64,000 nt of DNA from Flammulina velutipes (taxonomy: Eukaryota; Basidiomycota; Agaricomycetes; Agaricales; Physalacriaceae). The stretch covers positions 930,001 through 994,000 of the forward strand of contig JAALGH010000011.1 in assembly GCA_011800155.1 (NCBI GenBank), read 5' to 3'. The stretch's first letter is position 1. Each line of letters opens with the position of its first letter. Shown piece by piece: positions 1 through 11,877 of the stretch. The translations under genes and the position numbers were made by a program. The notes beneath the pieces are model-generated. The model was not told the origin of the DNA, made no database searches, and saw only the letters and a list, made by a program, of their open reading frames with translations.

Positions 1-1447
1 ACAATTTAGTGTCCATTTCAGCACTCCGGGAACAGAGCCTGATCTGGAATGTATCCCGCGCGTTGAAACGACGAAGAAGACGGCGCAATTCATACAGTAG
101 CACTCAAAAGTTTGCTCTCCCAAATCTGTTCTCTCTCCGTTGAAACAAATTCTGTTCAATTTTGACTAAATGCTGCCTTTGTTTTCTACTTCTACTTCAG
201 GGTGAGCTGTTTTCCCTCCCTGTTCTTGCCTGTCCCTCCCCTCTTCTTTCTGCTCCCCTCTTCTTTCCCACACACCCGCCCCGCCGGTGATTGGGTCAAT
301 ACTCCGCATTACGAAGTCCGGCTAGTGCCGAACCTCCGAAGTCAATAAAATTCGTAGGTTAGAATTCGTTGTTTAATTATTCTATAGACCTCTGAACGTG
401 TATGAATATTTGATACTGTCTAGAACTTATTCAGCTTATTCGAGAGTGGTGTAGCAAGTGTCATTGAGCCGCTTTTCCAGGTGCCGGATTCCCATGAACC
501 GCGGCACCTCGGCAGTGGCGTCACTTGCGTGTTGGGTCCTACGACCTCCTACAACTGCCTGGGCAAATGGACTCATTGATTTAAGTGTGGTAAAAAGATA
601 TAGAAATATAATATTGACACGATGAGGTGTGGTACTACATATTTATAGTGCCACAGCTTCTTCAACTGAAGTCCGGTGTTGGAGAGATTTAGGAGAAGGT
701 GACACTATTTGAAGGATGTAGAGGTCTCTGAAAGATTCTAAGCAGTCTTAAATAGTTTTAGATGGCGTACAATGAATGTGTGCCATTAAAAGCCTTCAAA
801 GATTGGTCTGCCCCCTTTGGCGTACCTCAAATTTCCGTCATGTGTAAGTCACATTTAATGATCGAGCACAGCCTCAAACCTCATTAAGGACGCGTCGCGT
901 CGCCACGAAGAGGAGGATAGAAGATCTCTATTCTGTCAATAAGCAAATAATTATGCTGAATATTACACTTTCCGTGATGAATAATTCATTCTGACACCGG
1001 GAGAGTTCATTCAAGCCAGCACTGCCAGTAGGGTACTTGAAATGGAGTTGGAGACAGTGAGGATTGCTAGCGCGATTGGATATGATTTCTTTGGATTAGA
1101 TATACGACCTCGCTTTGCATTTGTTGTCTGGAATAGTGCTGGGGATCGAACCCGGGTGTATCATACGTACGGGTAACACGCCGTGTGTTTTAGCAGACCC
1201 TAATTCATACGTTAGGGAGCGTTAGCGAGTAGTATTTAGGTCTGCCTACGGGAGACTAGTCTTCGTAGAGAGTTCGGAGTTCGGAATCGCTCTTCGTAAT
1301 TCCGAGCATTGCTCCGCTCTCCCCCGCCGTGACGTTTATCGATCGATGATTCATCGAAATCCGGGGATCGCCGAAGTTCGGGGTCACGCTCCGCCCATCA
1401 AAAACTCGACCTCGGGTGGTGCGAAAGCTACTTCTCCTCTTGCCTTC
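1..1447. other. Intergenic, left edge
   Basis: No convincing gene. A short stretch near 1136-1200 reads on the minus strand like a Pol III B box, but no cloverleaf can be closed around it. The reading frame of the next gene is open back to an ATG at 1346, but the paralogue at 18154 supports the later start at 1448. Confidence 0.6.
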
Positions 1448-3218
1448 ATGACCCCTATCGATTTCAACAACCCTGATCACCTTGCCTTTGTGGCATTTGG
1501 CCTCGACGATTTCGAGAAAAAGCGCCGAAATGACGTCCCTATCGATGACCAAAAGCTCACCTCGGCTTCGCGCTTCCTCGACAGCCTTGCACATCTAGCC
1601 ATCTTCAAACCGAAGGAACAGGTTGTCGCCGTTGGGGCAGATCTCAAGCCTGGGGCAGATCTCAAGCCTGGGGCAGATCCCAAGGTCGGGAAAGATGACG
1701 GTGTTCATCTTTTTGTCGCTGAGAACAAGGATGTCGACCCCAAAGTGATCAAACATCTTCAGCAAATCATGGATACCCTCTTCGAGATCCGCCAAACCTT
1801 TCGTGAACAAGCAAATATCACGGAAACTCCTTCGACTTCCCCCACCGATAGGCTTATCCAGTCGTTCCCTTACATCGTTCCGGACGACACGCGCCCTATC
1901 CCGTCGCTCCTCAGAACGCTCGAGCTCTCTGTCCTTCGCCATTCATTCCCGAAGGCTGCTGCGCGTATCAGCAAAGGTGATCGCTACCAGCTGTTTAAGC
2001 TTGGTATGGATCGCTTCCTGGCCTTCTGCAACGGGGAACCTATTGGAGGCGACGTCTTCCCAAAGGACTCGGAGGTGTCTGTCAAAAATATCAAAATCAT
2101 CTCCTTCGCAGTCGATCTTATGAATTTCGCCTCGCAAGCCGCCACCGAACCGTCGGAACGTGACCTCGATAAGTTCCGCAACGCGTCGACATATCTTGAA
2201 AGATTCCTTTGGGGGAAATCCAAAGATCTCGAAGCGTTGGAGAAATTTTTCCGCAGTATGTCGTGTTATCCTCAATGTACTTCTTACTGACATTTCCGCA
2301 GCTCATGTCGGTACTATGCCGGATGTTAAGCGCTGGTTGTTCAAGATCGTCAGCACCCGAACACATTTCAAGCGAGTGGCGGCCATCGTAGACTCCTCGC
2401 GATTGTCGGGATTTTTGCAAAAACCCGCCACCATACGTGCTCTACCGAATCCGCCTCAGTCGATATCGTTCACCATAAACCGAGCGTCGTTTGACTCTCT
2501 CTTGAACGCAGCCGGTTGGGATTGGACACCAAATGATGAGAACGGTATAACCAAGACAGTCATGGCTGAGAAGATCTACAAGGAGCTAGCCAAAGGCTTG
2601 CGCAAGTTAGCAAACTCCAAACCTGCTGAAATTACGGGTACGTTGTCTCCAGTGCCAATGGCGTCTCAATCTCCTCTAACGACCAAACAGTCCTTATTCG
2701 TAGCCCGTTTGATTACCCGAGTGTGCTCGACGAGTTTGATGTCGCCACGTCGTACGGTGCTCACTGCGAGTGCATCGTCCTTCACTACCTCCAGGGTGTG
2801 GCGACCCGACCTACCGAATTTGTTGGCGTCTCAAAGCTCTCCTGTCGCTTGTGTCATGAATATTTCGCTGCAACGGCAGTTGATATGGGTGCCGGCTATC
2901 ATACACGTGGATCTCATGGTCAGTTGGCAAGGTGGCGATGCCCTGCTAACAGCAGCACCGAGGTCCGCCGTCTCTTAAGAGTGAAGCTGCTGGCTATTGT
3001 CAAGGAAGAGACGAACTCCAATGCTGTTAAGCACTCCAGATCTTTATCTCAAAGCACTCTCCCATCCAATGATGGTGGTTCCTCCGACATGACAGGTAAG
3101 ATTTTTAGAAGCGGGCGCGCGATTTTTTTTTCTGATTATGAGCCCACCTTTGACAGTTACATATACTTTGGGCGATGAAATGGTAGGCCGGTACGCGTCA
3201 GAGCATGGCTTTACCTAA
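1448..3218 (+). CDS. OTT_1508-like deaminase domain protein, copy 1
   Basis: A 536-aa protein from four exons: 1448-2255, 2302-2637, 2691-3095 and 3157-3218. All introns are GT-AG, 46-61 nt, and the phases agree. The C-terminal third carries the zinc-deaminase signature: HCE at residues 406-408 and SCRLC with Cys433 and Cys436, followed by the conserved GAGYHTRGSHGQLA segment. This matches the fungal OTT_1508-like branch of the nucleotide/nucleic-acid deaminase superfamily. The substrate is unknown. The first 370 residues have no domain I recognise. The start was chosen by alignment with the paralogue at 18154. A tandem ADLKPG repeat near residues 64-81 is absent from that paralogue. It converges on a FunK1 kinase gene, as the second copy does. 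No signal peptide is visible. Family call fairly sure; function unknown. Confidence 0.85.
1637..1690 (+). repeat. 18-bp tandem repeat inside deaminase copy 1
   Basis: Three units at 1637-1654, 1655-1672 and 1673-1690. The first two are identical; the third differs at a few bases. They encode repeated ADLKPG-type hexapeptides. The paralogous gene at 16435-18154 has no repeat at the equivalent place, so this is a copy-specific in-frame expansion. Confidence 0.85.
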
Positions 3219-3614
3219 ACGTTGAGACGCTCTTGTTTGGGGAGAGAGACAAGTACCCCTTCGCTGTGTCTGTACATGTACGACTTTTTTGTTGCACAAA
3301 TTGAACGTGATGGACAATGCCATAAGTATTCATTGTGTCTGAGCAAATTCGGACGAGCGAGAGGACACTACATCACAAGGAAGAAGGCAGCGGATTTGTT
3401 GTCATGTTGCGACTTTAAAGTACCTAGCGAGTGAAATACCCGATATGAGATCCTCCTTCTCCTCATGCACTATACTCTTCCGAATTATAGGAGTGAGAGA
3501 GCGTCGTTAAACTTGAAGGAGGACACTATATACTTCCCAATATCGCTGTATTCGAACACGCACCGTGGTGGATATCTTACTACCATCGTTCGAAAGATGG
3601 TGTAGTTTGGGATA

Positions 3615-3990
3615 CTGCACTCACGTGAATGTAGGATACGTTGCGCCGCAGGCCTGGCTACGTAGCCTATTTTGTGGGGTGGTAACACATAATGCAGATG
3701 TCGTATTCAGCACATAATGTACTACGAAGAACTGTGGCGCAACTTCCCGCGCAAGTCAAATAACTCTTGAGGATCTTAGTTTACCGAACACCCTACTATT
3801 CAGTTTCAAACCCTTTGCTCCATTCCATCATTCCCGGAGCCTCTTCTCGCGACGGTGTGGAAGGTACCTACACCACCAAACAATAGATGGTATCCTAAAC
3901 GCGGAGACTCAACACAAAACATTAGGCTGGTATCCAGGAGGTAGGCGTGTTACGGATCCGGGTCGGTATCTTACATACATGTGAGTACAG
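3615..3990 (-). mobile_element. MITE-like element, copy A
   Basis: A 376-bp non-coding block whose reverse complement aligns end to end with 23130-23503. Its termini are imperfect inverted repeats (right end, read inward: CTGTACTCACATGTATGTA). It is bounded by TA on each side (3613-3614 and 3991-3992), which fits a TA target-site duplication as in Tc1/mariner-type MITEs. No transposase ORF is present. It lies between the convergent deaminase and FunK1 genes. Confidence 0.75.
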
Positions 3991-4361
3991 TACATTGATA
4001 ATCTAGGTAGAATTGAGTAAGGCGCTGACTACAAACAAAGAATCGCGAACAACGGTAACTAAAAAAATAAGTCCATCCTATACATTGCCTGGAGACAACA
4101 CACACGCAACTCGCTGACAGAAAGACCACTACATTCCCGACCGACCTGTCTCGTCTTCGTCTTCGTCTACCTCCGCTATGATCTGTGTACTTTTTGCGTC
4201 ATCTCTTCCTCATACAGAAGTCAGGGCGGAACGAGCGGCAGGAATAGAATACGATATTCCGCCTTCCTCTTGACGCCGACTACATCTGGTCATCGTCAGA
4301 AAAGTAAAACAAATGTCAGAGATAGGCGTACGAATAGAGGCAGACTTGGATGCGGTGTCTC

Positions 4362-6515
4362 TCATGACTCCTCCCGTCTTTTAGTACACCTCCCGCTGGC
4401 GCTTCGTGTCAAGCTCCACATCCTCGAGGAGTCCTTCTCGAACTGATACACCGTTCGGAGGAAGATACGCTGAAACGCTTCATAGAGCACCAGTTCGGTT
4501 TTGATGCCGGTCTTTGGACTGAGGAACTCGTAGCAAGTGTTGTCGATAAAACCTGCAATCTCCCGCAGGATCGGAACGATGTGTTCAAATGCTGGATGAA
4601 AATAATCCTTCCAATCGTCGATTTGCAGGAGGCTCACCCGGATATCCATCTTTCCGGGGTTGATGCCCGTCAACTGTAGATATAACTTGTTCATCTCGGT
4701 CAGATCTTCGCGCGACTCGATTGGTGAGGCCTTTGGAAGTCGGCGAAGGAGATGGATAAGAAGTGTCCAGAAAGAAGATTCGGCGTCGTGCCATGGCATG
4801 TTCTTGACCGTCATATCGTCGCGTTTTGAGAAGAGGACATGGTTGACAGTGCCAGGAGTCCCCGACAGCATACGCAATGGATCGTCTCCATAAGCGACAG
4901 TATACATCGCCTGTAGTTTTGGGTCCGTAAATGCAGGCATTTCTGGAAAATCGAAAGTGTAGCGCAGGAATTTATTGCGGATTATAGTCATTGCCATGAA
5001 GATCGGGGTGCCCTTGGTGTCCGTCTGAGTAGAAGAATGGGTCGACAATGAGATGGCTTACCGTACGGGCTTGTAGGTCTCGCTCTCTCCAGTCCATCTT
5101 TTCCGCAGTTTGCGAATCGGGGTCTCGTAAGAGCGTCCCAGCGTCGAGGTCGAACAGTAATATCTGGATGCCTCTGTTCGACATCTGAAAAGTATTAGGA
5201 ACCAGCGAGTTCGAAGTATACATAACCATACATACCCGGACAGGACACCCGTAACGAAGACGGCGCGATCCCCTTCGGCAGGATGGGAGGGTGTAGTCGG
5301 TTTGACGAGGATATTGTTGAGGCTGATGTCACGATGCATTACGCCTTGGTCAAGGGCCACCCGTAGCGCTGATAGACATGTCAATGCCTTGAATTCGAAG
5401 GATAGCGAAAGGAATTTACCCTCGAGGACGTCATACGTGCCCTTGAACACATCGGACAGTCGTTCCCAGCCCATTAACGCTTCGCCGCTGTCAAGCATCG
5501 CCGTCCGATGTTTTTCGCGTTGTTTCGAGCCTTTGACAGGTGTTTGCAGGACGTTGTGGCTCTTCGGTGTCGTCGTACGAACCCAACCTGGCGCTACAGT
5601 CGTACCGCCCTTTGTGAGGTGAGAATATAGCTCATTCTCGGAGACGTAGCGGCTAATCTTGGTACGCATCCTTGATGAATCGTATATCGTCGCGGCCTAG
5701 CTCGGCTTTCGTATTGCGGAAGATCGCTGTCATCCGGGACTGTGGGCGGCCTATACTTTGTAGGGTGAAAATCCCGTCGACGGGGAGTGTAGGATCGTTG
5801 ATGCGCCATAATAGAGGTTTTTCTTTGAAGTCGTAGGGATTGTGAAGTGTGATGGAGGGGTCGAGGACGACGTGGCGAGGATGGATGACAGTGTGGAGAT
5901 AGGCGAGGAGGGGCAAGAGGTCTTTCCAGGATATTGGATGGGTATGGGTGTACGCTGACGGGTCGCTGTACCCGATCACATAACGGTTTGGGCTTGCGGA
6001 GAGGACGAGAACAGACGGGTTTTGTGGATTCGCCAAGTTGTGGGACCCGCCTAACGCACCAGCATGAGACTCTTGAGAGATATCGTCGGGCATCCATTCT
6101 ACCACGGAGAGGATGTGATGCCAAGGTACGGGCCATTTCTTGCCCAACCTGTCCCAAATGGTTGTGCGAACGGCAGACAAATCTGGGCTTGCGATATGCC
6201 CTCTGATAGAGTGTGAAGTTGGCGGTTTCTGCTGACTATCGACGAAACATACAGATTTCGCGTCTTCGTCTGATTCCGCTGAGAAGTTGGAATGAGACTA
6301 CGCGACGAAAGATGAGACGCGAAATCTCACCGACATAGCTTCAATAGGAGATGTGCAAGTAATTCAAGCAAGGAATGGTGTCCGTCGCCCTCCGTTTGAA
6401 CACGTCCGAGAATTATTTGGGTAATGGCATCGTTTACATTGACGGATACTGGTTCGGCCAAATAGGTGTTGACGAATTCATCGGTATCTAGTCCTGCTTT
6501 TGAGCCTTCATCCAT
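4362..6515 (-). CDS. FunK1-type fungal protein kinase (one frame break)
   Basis: Fungal-specific FunK1 family kinase, read from 6515 down. Exon 1 is 6331-6515. The body then runs from about 6206. The catalytic loop reads MHRDISLNNILVKP near 5300. The metal-binding region reads FDLDAGTLL near 5150, with DLD in place of DFG. The activation-segment end reads GTPIFMAMT near 5005. The last intron, 5025-5061, is only 37 nt. The ATG at 6515 matches the start of the truncated paralogue at 15894. One problem is visible: near 5664 the frame ending in FIKDAYQD hits a stop, and the continuation SRYVSENELYSHL is in another frame with no room for an intron. This is either a one-base lesion or a sequence error, so the gene may be a young pseudogene. 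Two exon joins in the 5180-5240 and 6210-6330 stretches are uncertain. It converges on deaminase copy 1. Confidence 0.75.
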
Positions 6516-8246
6516 GGTAATCCTCCGGATGGCCAATGTGAGCCTTAGGTTTCACTGAAAGATATTCGTTGCAGACTGTCTGCATTGCTGGTGGTCGTCC
6601 CCAGGTCGTCCCTGTAATCTTGACCGTCAGGAGATGGAAACCTATCGTGGGAAATGGTTGCCTTTGTGGGACTTAGCTGCACCAGCCATTAGGATTAAAT
6701 GCTTCGTGCTTGCTCGACCTCGCGCATCTAGCCGTATTGAGAAAGAAGTGACCGTTTGGAAGCGATGTCGTTATCGAAAATAACATCGAAGTGAACTAAC
6801 ACGTCCGTAACATCATGAACAACCTCTACAACGTCCGGTGCTGACTTTACCGAACAGCGCCCCTCAGATAGCTACAAATTAATTAGTGTTATTTAGGACG
6901 ACGGCACGCGTATCATACCAATATCCCCCCGGACTAGATCTTGCCATCATCATCATCATCATCCCCAGCTTCGGAGTAGGAAACCTCTTTGCGCTACGCA
7001 CTTTCTCGAGATTTCTTGCCTTCTGTGACGCTGCTAATAGCGGCCAACAAGTCGCATATCGTGGCCCACTGGTGTCCAAGGAGATTCAATAAAACGATAA
7101 TCGTTGGGGTACACAACTTACATGTCACGTCGAAAACTTTCAACGGATAAGCACCGCGCCAATGGTTGTTCAAAAAAATAGTTGGGTACCCTGAAGACAT
7201 CCAAGTGCTGGATCCCTTTTCCCGCCGTATTTCCCCTCGCTCTGTAAAGTCGGACTCCGCCCTTCGAGTCTTGTATTGTCAATCCCGAGACTGTAACATC
7301 GCGTGATAAGTAAGTGGGGCCTTTCGGGTGCAATTGTAAAGATTACCGCTGTAGAATTTGTTCCTTTTCGTAGAGGAGGAAGCAATAATTAATAATCTCC
7401 GAGCATGGCGTGGAAGAGATATCCAAATGGGAGTTCATTCCAAGGGATCCATACTGACTACAATTCATAGAACGAACCTGAGGCTCTGCCAGACGGGCGT
7501 AGAATGACTGTCGGATACGTCCTGTCCCCGACGAGCTTCCACAGCCAGAAGACATCATGTGGTTGTCGAATGAAAGGATGTGTTCTCGCGCCCAAGAGAC
7601 AAGTGTCACAAGATGGTAGCGTGCAAGGCACCTGTGTCAGGCTGGTCAAGTACCGAGAGCTCCCTCAGCGGTCCAGCTAACTGAGTAACGAGAGCTGAGC
7701 GCATTAAATGGCAGGCTGTCCATCGTTTTTGCGCCCAAGAGACATTAAATGTCACAGAATGATAGTTTGCAAAGCACCCGTGGCAGGCTTGATAAGTCCT
7801 GAGAGCCACTTAACGGTTCCAGCTAACTGAGCAACGATAGCTGAGTGCGTTAGATCGTAGGTTGTCCGCCCTTCAAGATGACAGTAACTAGTAACTGTTC
7901 GATCGAAAACAAGCCACTTGAACCCTCGGGCCGGACTGGCCGGTATGCTCCCTGCTCTTGACCACCATCATAGATTCATACCTGTGTTTTATTTACCTAG
8001 GCTTTGACAATCTCCGTTGCTACTAGCGTCGGATATCTCGAATCTGCTGTCGGTTTTCTTGCTCGTCCGATAGGCAAGTGACCATGGACTGGGGACAAAC
8101 GTCGTCCTCGACGTGTAGAATGTTTCTTCGCAGCATGGAGTGGTACCCCAGAAATTCAGATAAAAGACGACTCCCCCGCTCTGAGCCTCCCCAAGCTCAA
8201 GCTTAACAACTCTACTTGCTCTCTAACTTGTTCTCTAACAATCTCA
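6516..8246. other. Intergenic, 1.7 kb
   Basis: Only short ORFs, none with family features. It contains a CAT trinucleotide run near 6942-6962 and a diverged 143-bp tandem duplication at 7588-7872. The last 100 bases presumably hold the promoter of the repeat-protein gene that begins at 8247. Confidence 0.6.
7588..7872. repeat. Diverged direct tandem duplication, about 143 bp
   Basis: Unit 1 is 7588-7730 and unit 2 is 7731 to about 7872. Both start with GCGCCCAAGAGAC. Both share, in order, a TGTCACA block, a GCAGGCT-type block, a TCCAGCTAACTGAG block and a final GTTGTCC or CTGTCC block. Identity looks like roughly 75 percent with small indels. No reading frame is conserved between units, so this appears to be non-coding. 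Confidence 0.7.
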
Positions 8247-11200
8247 ATGTCGAAATACGTGTCTGGAATCCATGTCGTCTATGACTCAGAACCCAGCAAT
8301 GCTGTAACTGATATCAACGGCAATGGGAATGATATTAACAAAGACTTTGGCGGAGAGTATGTATATCTTCTCTTCGCTTATTATTGAACTTTGCTAACTA
8401 TTTCATAGCTATGTCTATCTCGTTGCCGACTTTTCTACCGACGTCAACCAGGCCTGCAACCGCTTCCTTGTCGTCGTTCAAGGCGCTAGTGACGAGGGCC
8501 ACCAAGACCTCGCCAAAGGCGCTGGCGGAGATTACCGTTACCTACTTCCTCTCGCAAACCCAGGCGACAGCGACAAGATCACCGATGTTCGTTTGCTCAG
8601 GTCCTGGTCGTCTATTGCTTCGCCTCCAAGTGGCTACAGTGGAATGACGGGAGATATCAATCAAGGGCGCGGAAAAACGTACTTGTACGTTGTCTGGAAG
8701 ACGACAACCGTCGAGCCGTCTCAGTATATCTCTGGTTTTTCTGTGAGTCTTTATTTGTTGTTGTGCTCGAGTATCGGGCGTTTCTGACATAGGAACGATA
8801 TGAAGGTCAGCTATGGCAGCTTGGCGTCGCAGGAGCCGCGTGGTGCTCTCACCGACATTTGGAACGGAGGCGACGACATCAACAAGGGTTTCGGCGGGGA
8901 GTACGTACTACTTTATCACATCCAAATCTGTGCCCTAACCATTGATTTAGTTATGTCTGGATTGTGCCAAACTTTGTCACCGATTTTAAAGGAGCATGCA
9001 CGGGCTTCCAGGTGGCATACTCGAGCGATAGCAACTCCAATTTGCAGGACCTTGCTAAGGGTGCCGGAGGAGATTACCGTTACTTGCTCCCGTTCAACGA
9101 TCGCGGTAATCAAGTCAAGATCACGAATATGCGACTGCTACGGTCCGGTGAATCGAGCTCGGTTCCGTCTGGGTATCTGGGTATCACACAGGACATAAAC
9201 AAAGACAGGAAAGGCGATTACCTCTATGTCATTTGGCAAACTTCAGAGGAACCTCATCAGCAGGAGTTTGTTGCTGATATCAGTGTAAGTGGTTTCACTT
9301 CTTGCTATTCATCATAGTGCTGATGCTGTCCTCTTTCAATAGGTTTTCTACGGCACGATGCGTTCTCAGGAGCCTAGCGGAGCTGTCACGGATATCTACG
9401 GAGGCGGAGACGATATCAACCAAGACTTTGGGGGCAGGTATGCAGTCTCTTATACCAAATTGACTATGGAAACTAATCGCCTCGTCCTAGTTATGTCTGG
9501 CTGGTCCCATCCTTCAAAAGTGATGTCAACTCTGCTAGTACTGGGTTCTCTCTTGCTGTGCAAGGTCATTCCGACGAGGCTCACCAGGACCTCGCAAAGG
9601 GCGCGGGAGGTGACTATCGCTATCTCCTCCCAATTTGCGACGCTGGCACCCGGTATAAGATTACTGGCCTTCGCCTTCTCCGATCCACTGAGCCTGTGTC
9701 CAGCCCTCCGGCTGGATACACCGGAATGAGCGCAGATATCAATCGGGACAGGAAGAAGGACTATCTCTATCTCTTATACCAGTCGGTCTATGTGCATGAA
9801 CCTACGTTCCTTTCTGGGATTGATGTGCGTACATCCTTCATCTGCAACCCTTTTTACATATACTGACAACTCTTGACCAGGTGGTCTATGGTGACTATCC
9901 ATCGCAAGAGCCTCAGGGCGCCGTGGCTGAACTGAGTAACGGCGGCGATGATATCAACAAAGACTTTGGCGGGAGGTAAGCACTCAGCGTGTCCATTGTT
10001 TCCATTGATCTTAATACACCTCCAGCTACGTCTGGATCGTCCCGAGCTTCACCACCGATGCAAGGAAGGCGTGCACTGGACTAGACGTCCTTATCCAAGA
10101 CAGCAGCGATAGCAGGTACAAGGACCTCGCCAAAGGCGCTGGCGGTAAATACCGCTACCTCGTACCCACCGTCAGCACCTCAAATTCCGTCAAAATCTCG
10201 GATATCCGTCTGCTCAGGTCTTCAGACTCCATCTCATCTCCTCCATCTCCCTACGATGCTATTAGCTCAGACCTCAACAAGGACCGAGGCGGAACGTACT
10301 TGTATGTCGTCTGGAGGAAGACAGCATTGCCCTCTACCGCTGGCTCCAATCCGGGCACTGTTGACATCCCAGCGAACGCTTCCTTTGACATGCGGTGCAT
10401 CTCGAACCTGGATATGACACACCGCGTCCGTGTCGATATTCCTGGAATGTCCAGCATAATCTTCTCTGGGAGTGGGGTTGGAACTTGGATGCAGACGTCT
10501 AGCGGCAAGACGGCGGTCTCCATCAACCCCGCCTCTTATGCTCGGAAGATCACGGTCAAGTTCCAACACTCGAACGATAGTGGGAGGTCCTATTCGGATT
10601 CTGCGATGTCTACTGCGCATGTTAGCACCAAGACGAGTGCCGCGACAGTGGTAAGTCGGGTCATATTCCCGTCCGACACACATAACTCATGCCTACCTGT
10701 ATAGACGACGAGCTTTGGGGCTGAGTGCAACGCTGATGCGAGCTACAACGACGCTTATTTCATCGTCACCGCATTCCTCCCGGGCTTCTCTCCGTCTTCT
10801 GGTCCAGCGCCCGCTTCCAGGGCGAAGCGCGCTGCGAACACTCTCCAACTTCACGCTAAGGCGTACTACCAGAAGGACTCGTCGACCCCGGAAGTTGGAG
10901 GTGAAATTTACACGACGTTCGATATGGACTATACAACCCAGGCTGCAACGGAATACACTATACCTGGAGTGGTGGGTCAGACGATTGACCGCACGGCTCA
11001 GGGTGTGGCGTCTCTTTGGGAAGAGCAGGGGGCGATCTGGACCACCGTTAACTTCCGGACCAAGTTGTCTAATTTCGAAGAACAGGGCATGCAGAGCGCT
11101 GAGCTTGTCATTAATGCATCTACGACTTACGTGAGTGTTTGGGGGATACCTTGCGAGTGGAGAAATATTGACCCAATTTACAGATCTGGTGGAGGCCGAC

Positions 11201-11273
11201 TGGAAGGATTACCTGCGACTGGACGGGTACACTCACTGGGACTGACTACAAGTTGACCCGTGTTACTGATTAG
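8247..11273 (+). CDS. Tandem beta-prism-like (MABP-like) repeat protein
   Basis: An 845-aa protein from ten exons: 8247-8356, 8409-8742, 8806-8900, 8951-9284, 9343-9437, 9491-9824, 9881-9975, 10026-10650, 10705-11130 and 11184-11273. Residues 1 to about 580 are four repeats of about 143 aa. Exon pairs of 95 and 334 nt encode the internal repeats, and the intron inside each repeat falls in phase 2 after the GG of GGxY. Every repeat holds three related blades: DINKGFGGxYVWIV, QDLAKGAGGDYRYLLP and DINKDRKGDYLYVIW. Three Gly-Gly-Tyr blades per unit fit a three-fold beta-prism such as the MABP fold. The last 270 residues form a different, unrecognised domain with few cysteines. No signal peptide is seen. 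A lectin-like or membrane-binding role is inference. Confidence 0.8.
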
Positions 11274-11877
11274 GCGGTGCTGCATGAACCGTTCTTGTAG
11301 GAAATCTAGTATCAACTCCAGACGAAATGCAACTTGAAGTTTGTTGTTACCGATCTGGCTACGTCCTGCTTTCAATTGCCATCTGAATTCCGTCAAGTTC
11401 CTTGGCCTATGTTTGGCTTGACTTCCACTTAAACGAGAACATTTGGACAACCACACATTACTCCAGCCGTCGCGACAAGGGTCATCTTATCATTTGGATG
11501 CGAGCGTCCCACCGTGTACAAGCTACTTTCTTCACCAAATTAACTCTCGAATTGAGCCACCTTATTCTAGGAGATGACAAGCGACGGCGTTTTGGTGAGG
11601 TGCATCTCTCTCTTTACCGTGTCGACGCTGGCTGAAGCTCCGAAATATTCTTTGGGCGGTTCAGGCTTCTTGATGAAATGAATAGAATCTGCTCCATACC
11701 TCACAGCCCCTATCACAGATGAAGAGCGCTCACTGACTCACCTCAACTGGTTCCCTAGTACTGACACGGCATAGCATGTCTTCAATGCTGGCTGTGCAGA
11801 TAGGGGTGTTTCACTGCCAGTCTTAAAGGATCGCCTTTGGCATCCTCCCACCACCAACATCTCTTCTTTTCCCAACC
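11274..11877. other. Intergenic
   Basis: About 600 bases between two plus-strand genes. A 234-nt ORF at 11402-11635 has no recognisable features. Presumably 3' sequence of the repeat protein and promoter of AIM24. Confidence 0.5.

Noticed and set aside
1136..1200. tRNA gene on the minus strand
   Set aside because: A B-box-like sequence is present, but the acceptor and anticodon stems do not pair, so I did not annotate a tRNA.
6942..6962. CAT-repeat as a coding poly-Ile/poly-Met tract
   Set aside because: Simple trinucleotide microsatellite in an intergenic region; the ORFs through it are short and featureless.
11330..11410. rRNA-like string AATTCCGTCAAGTTCCTTGG
   Set aside because: It resembles the universal small-subunit GGAATTGACGG region only over a few bases, and the flanks do not match.
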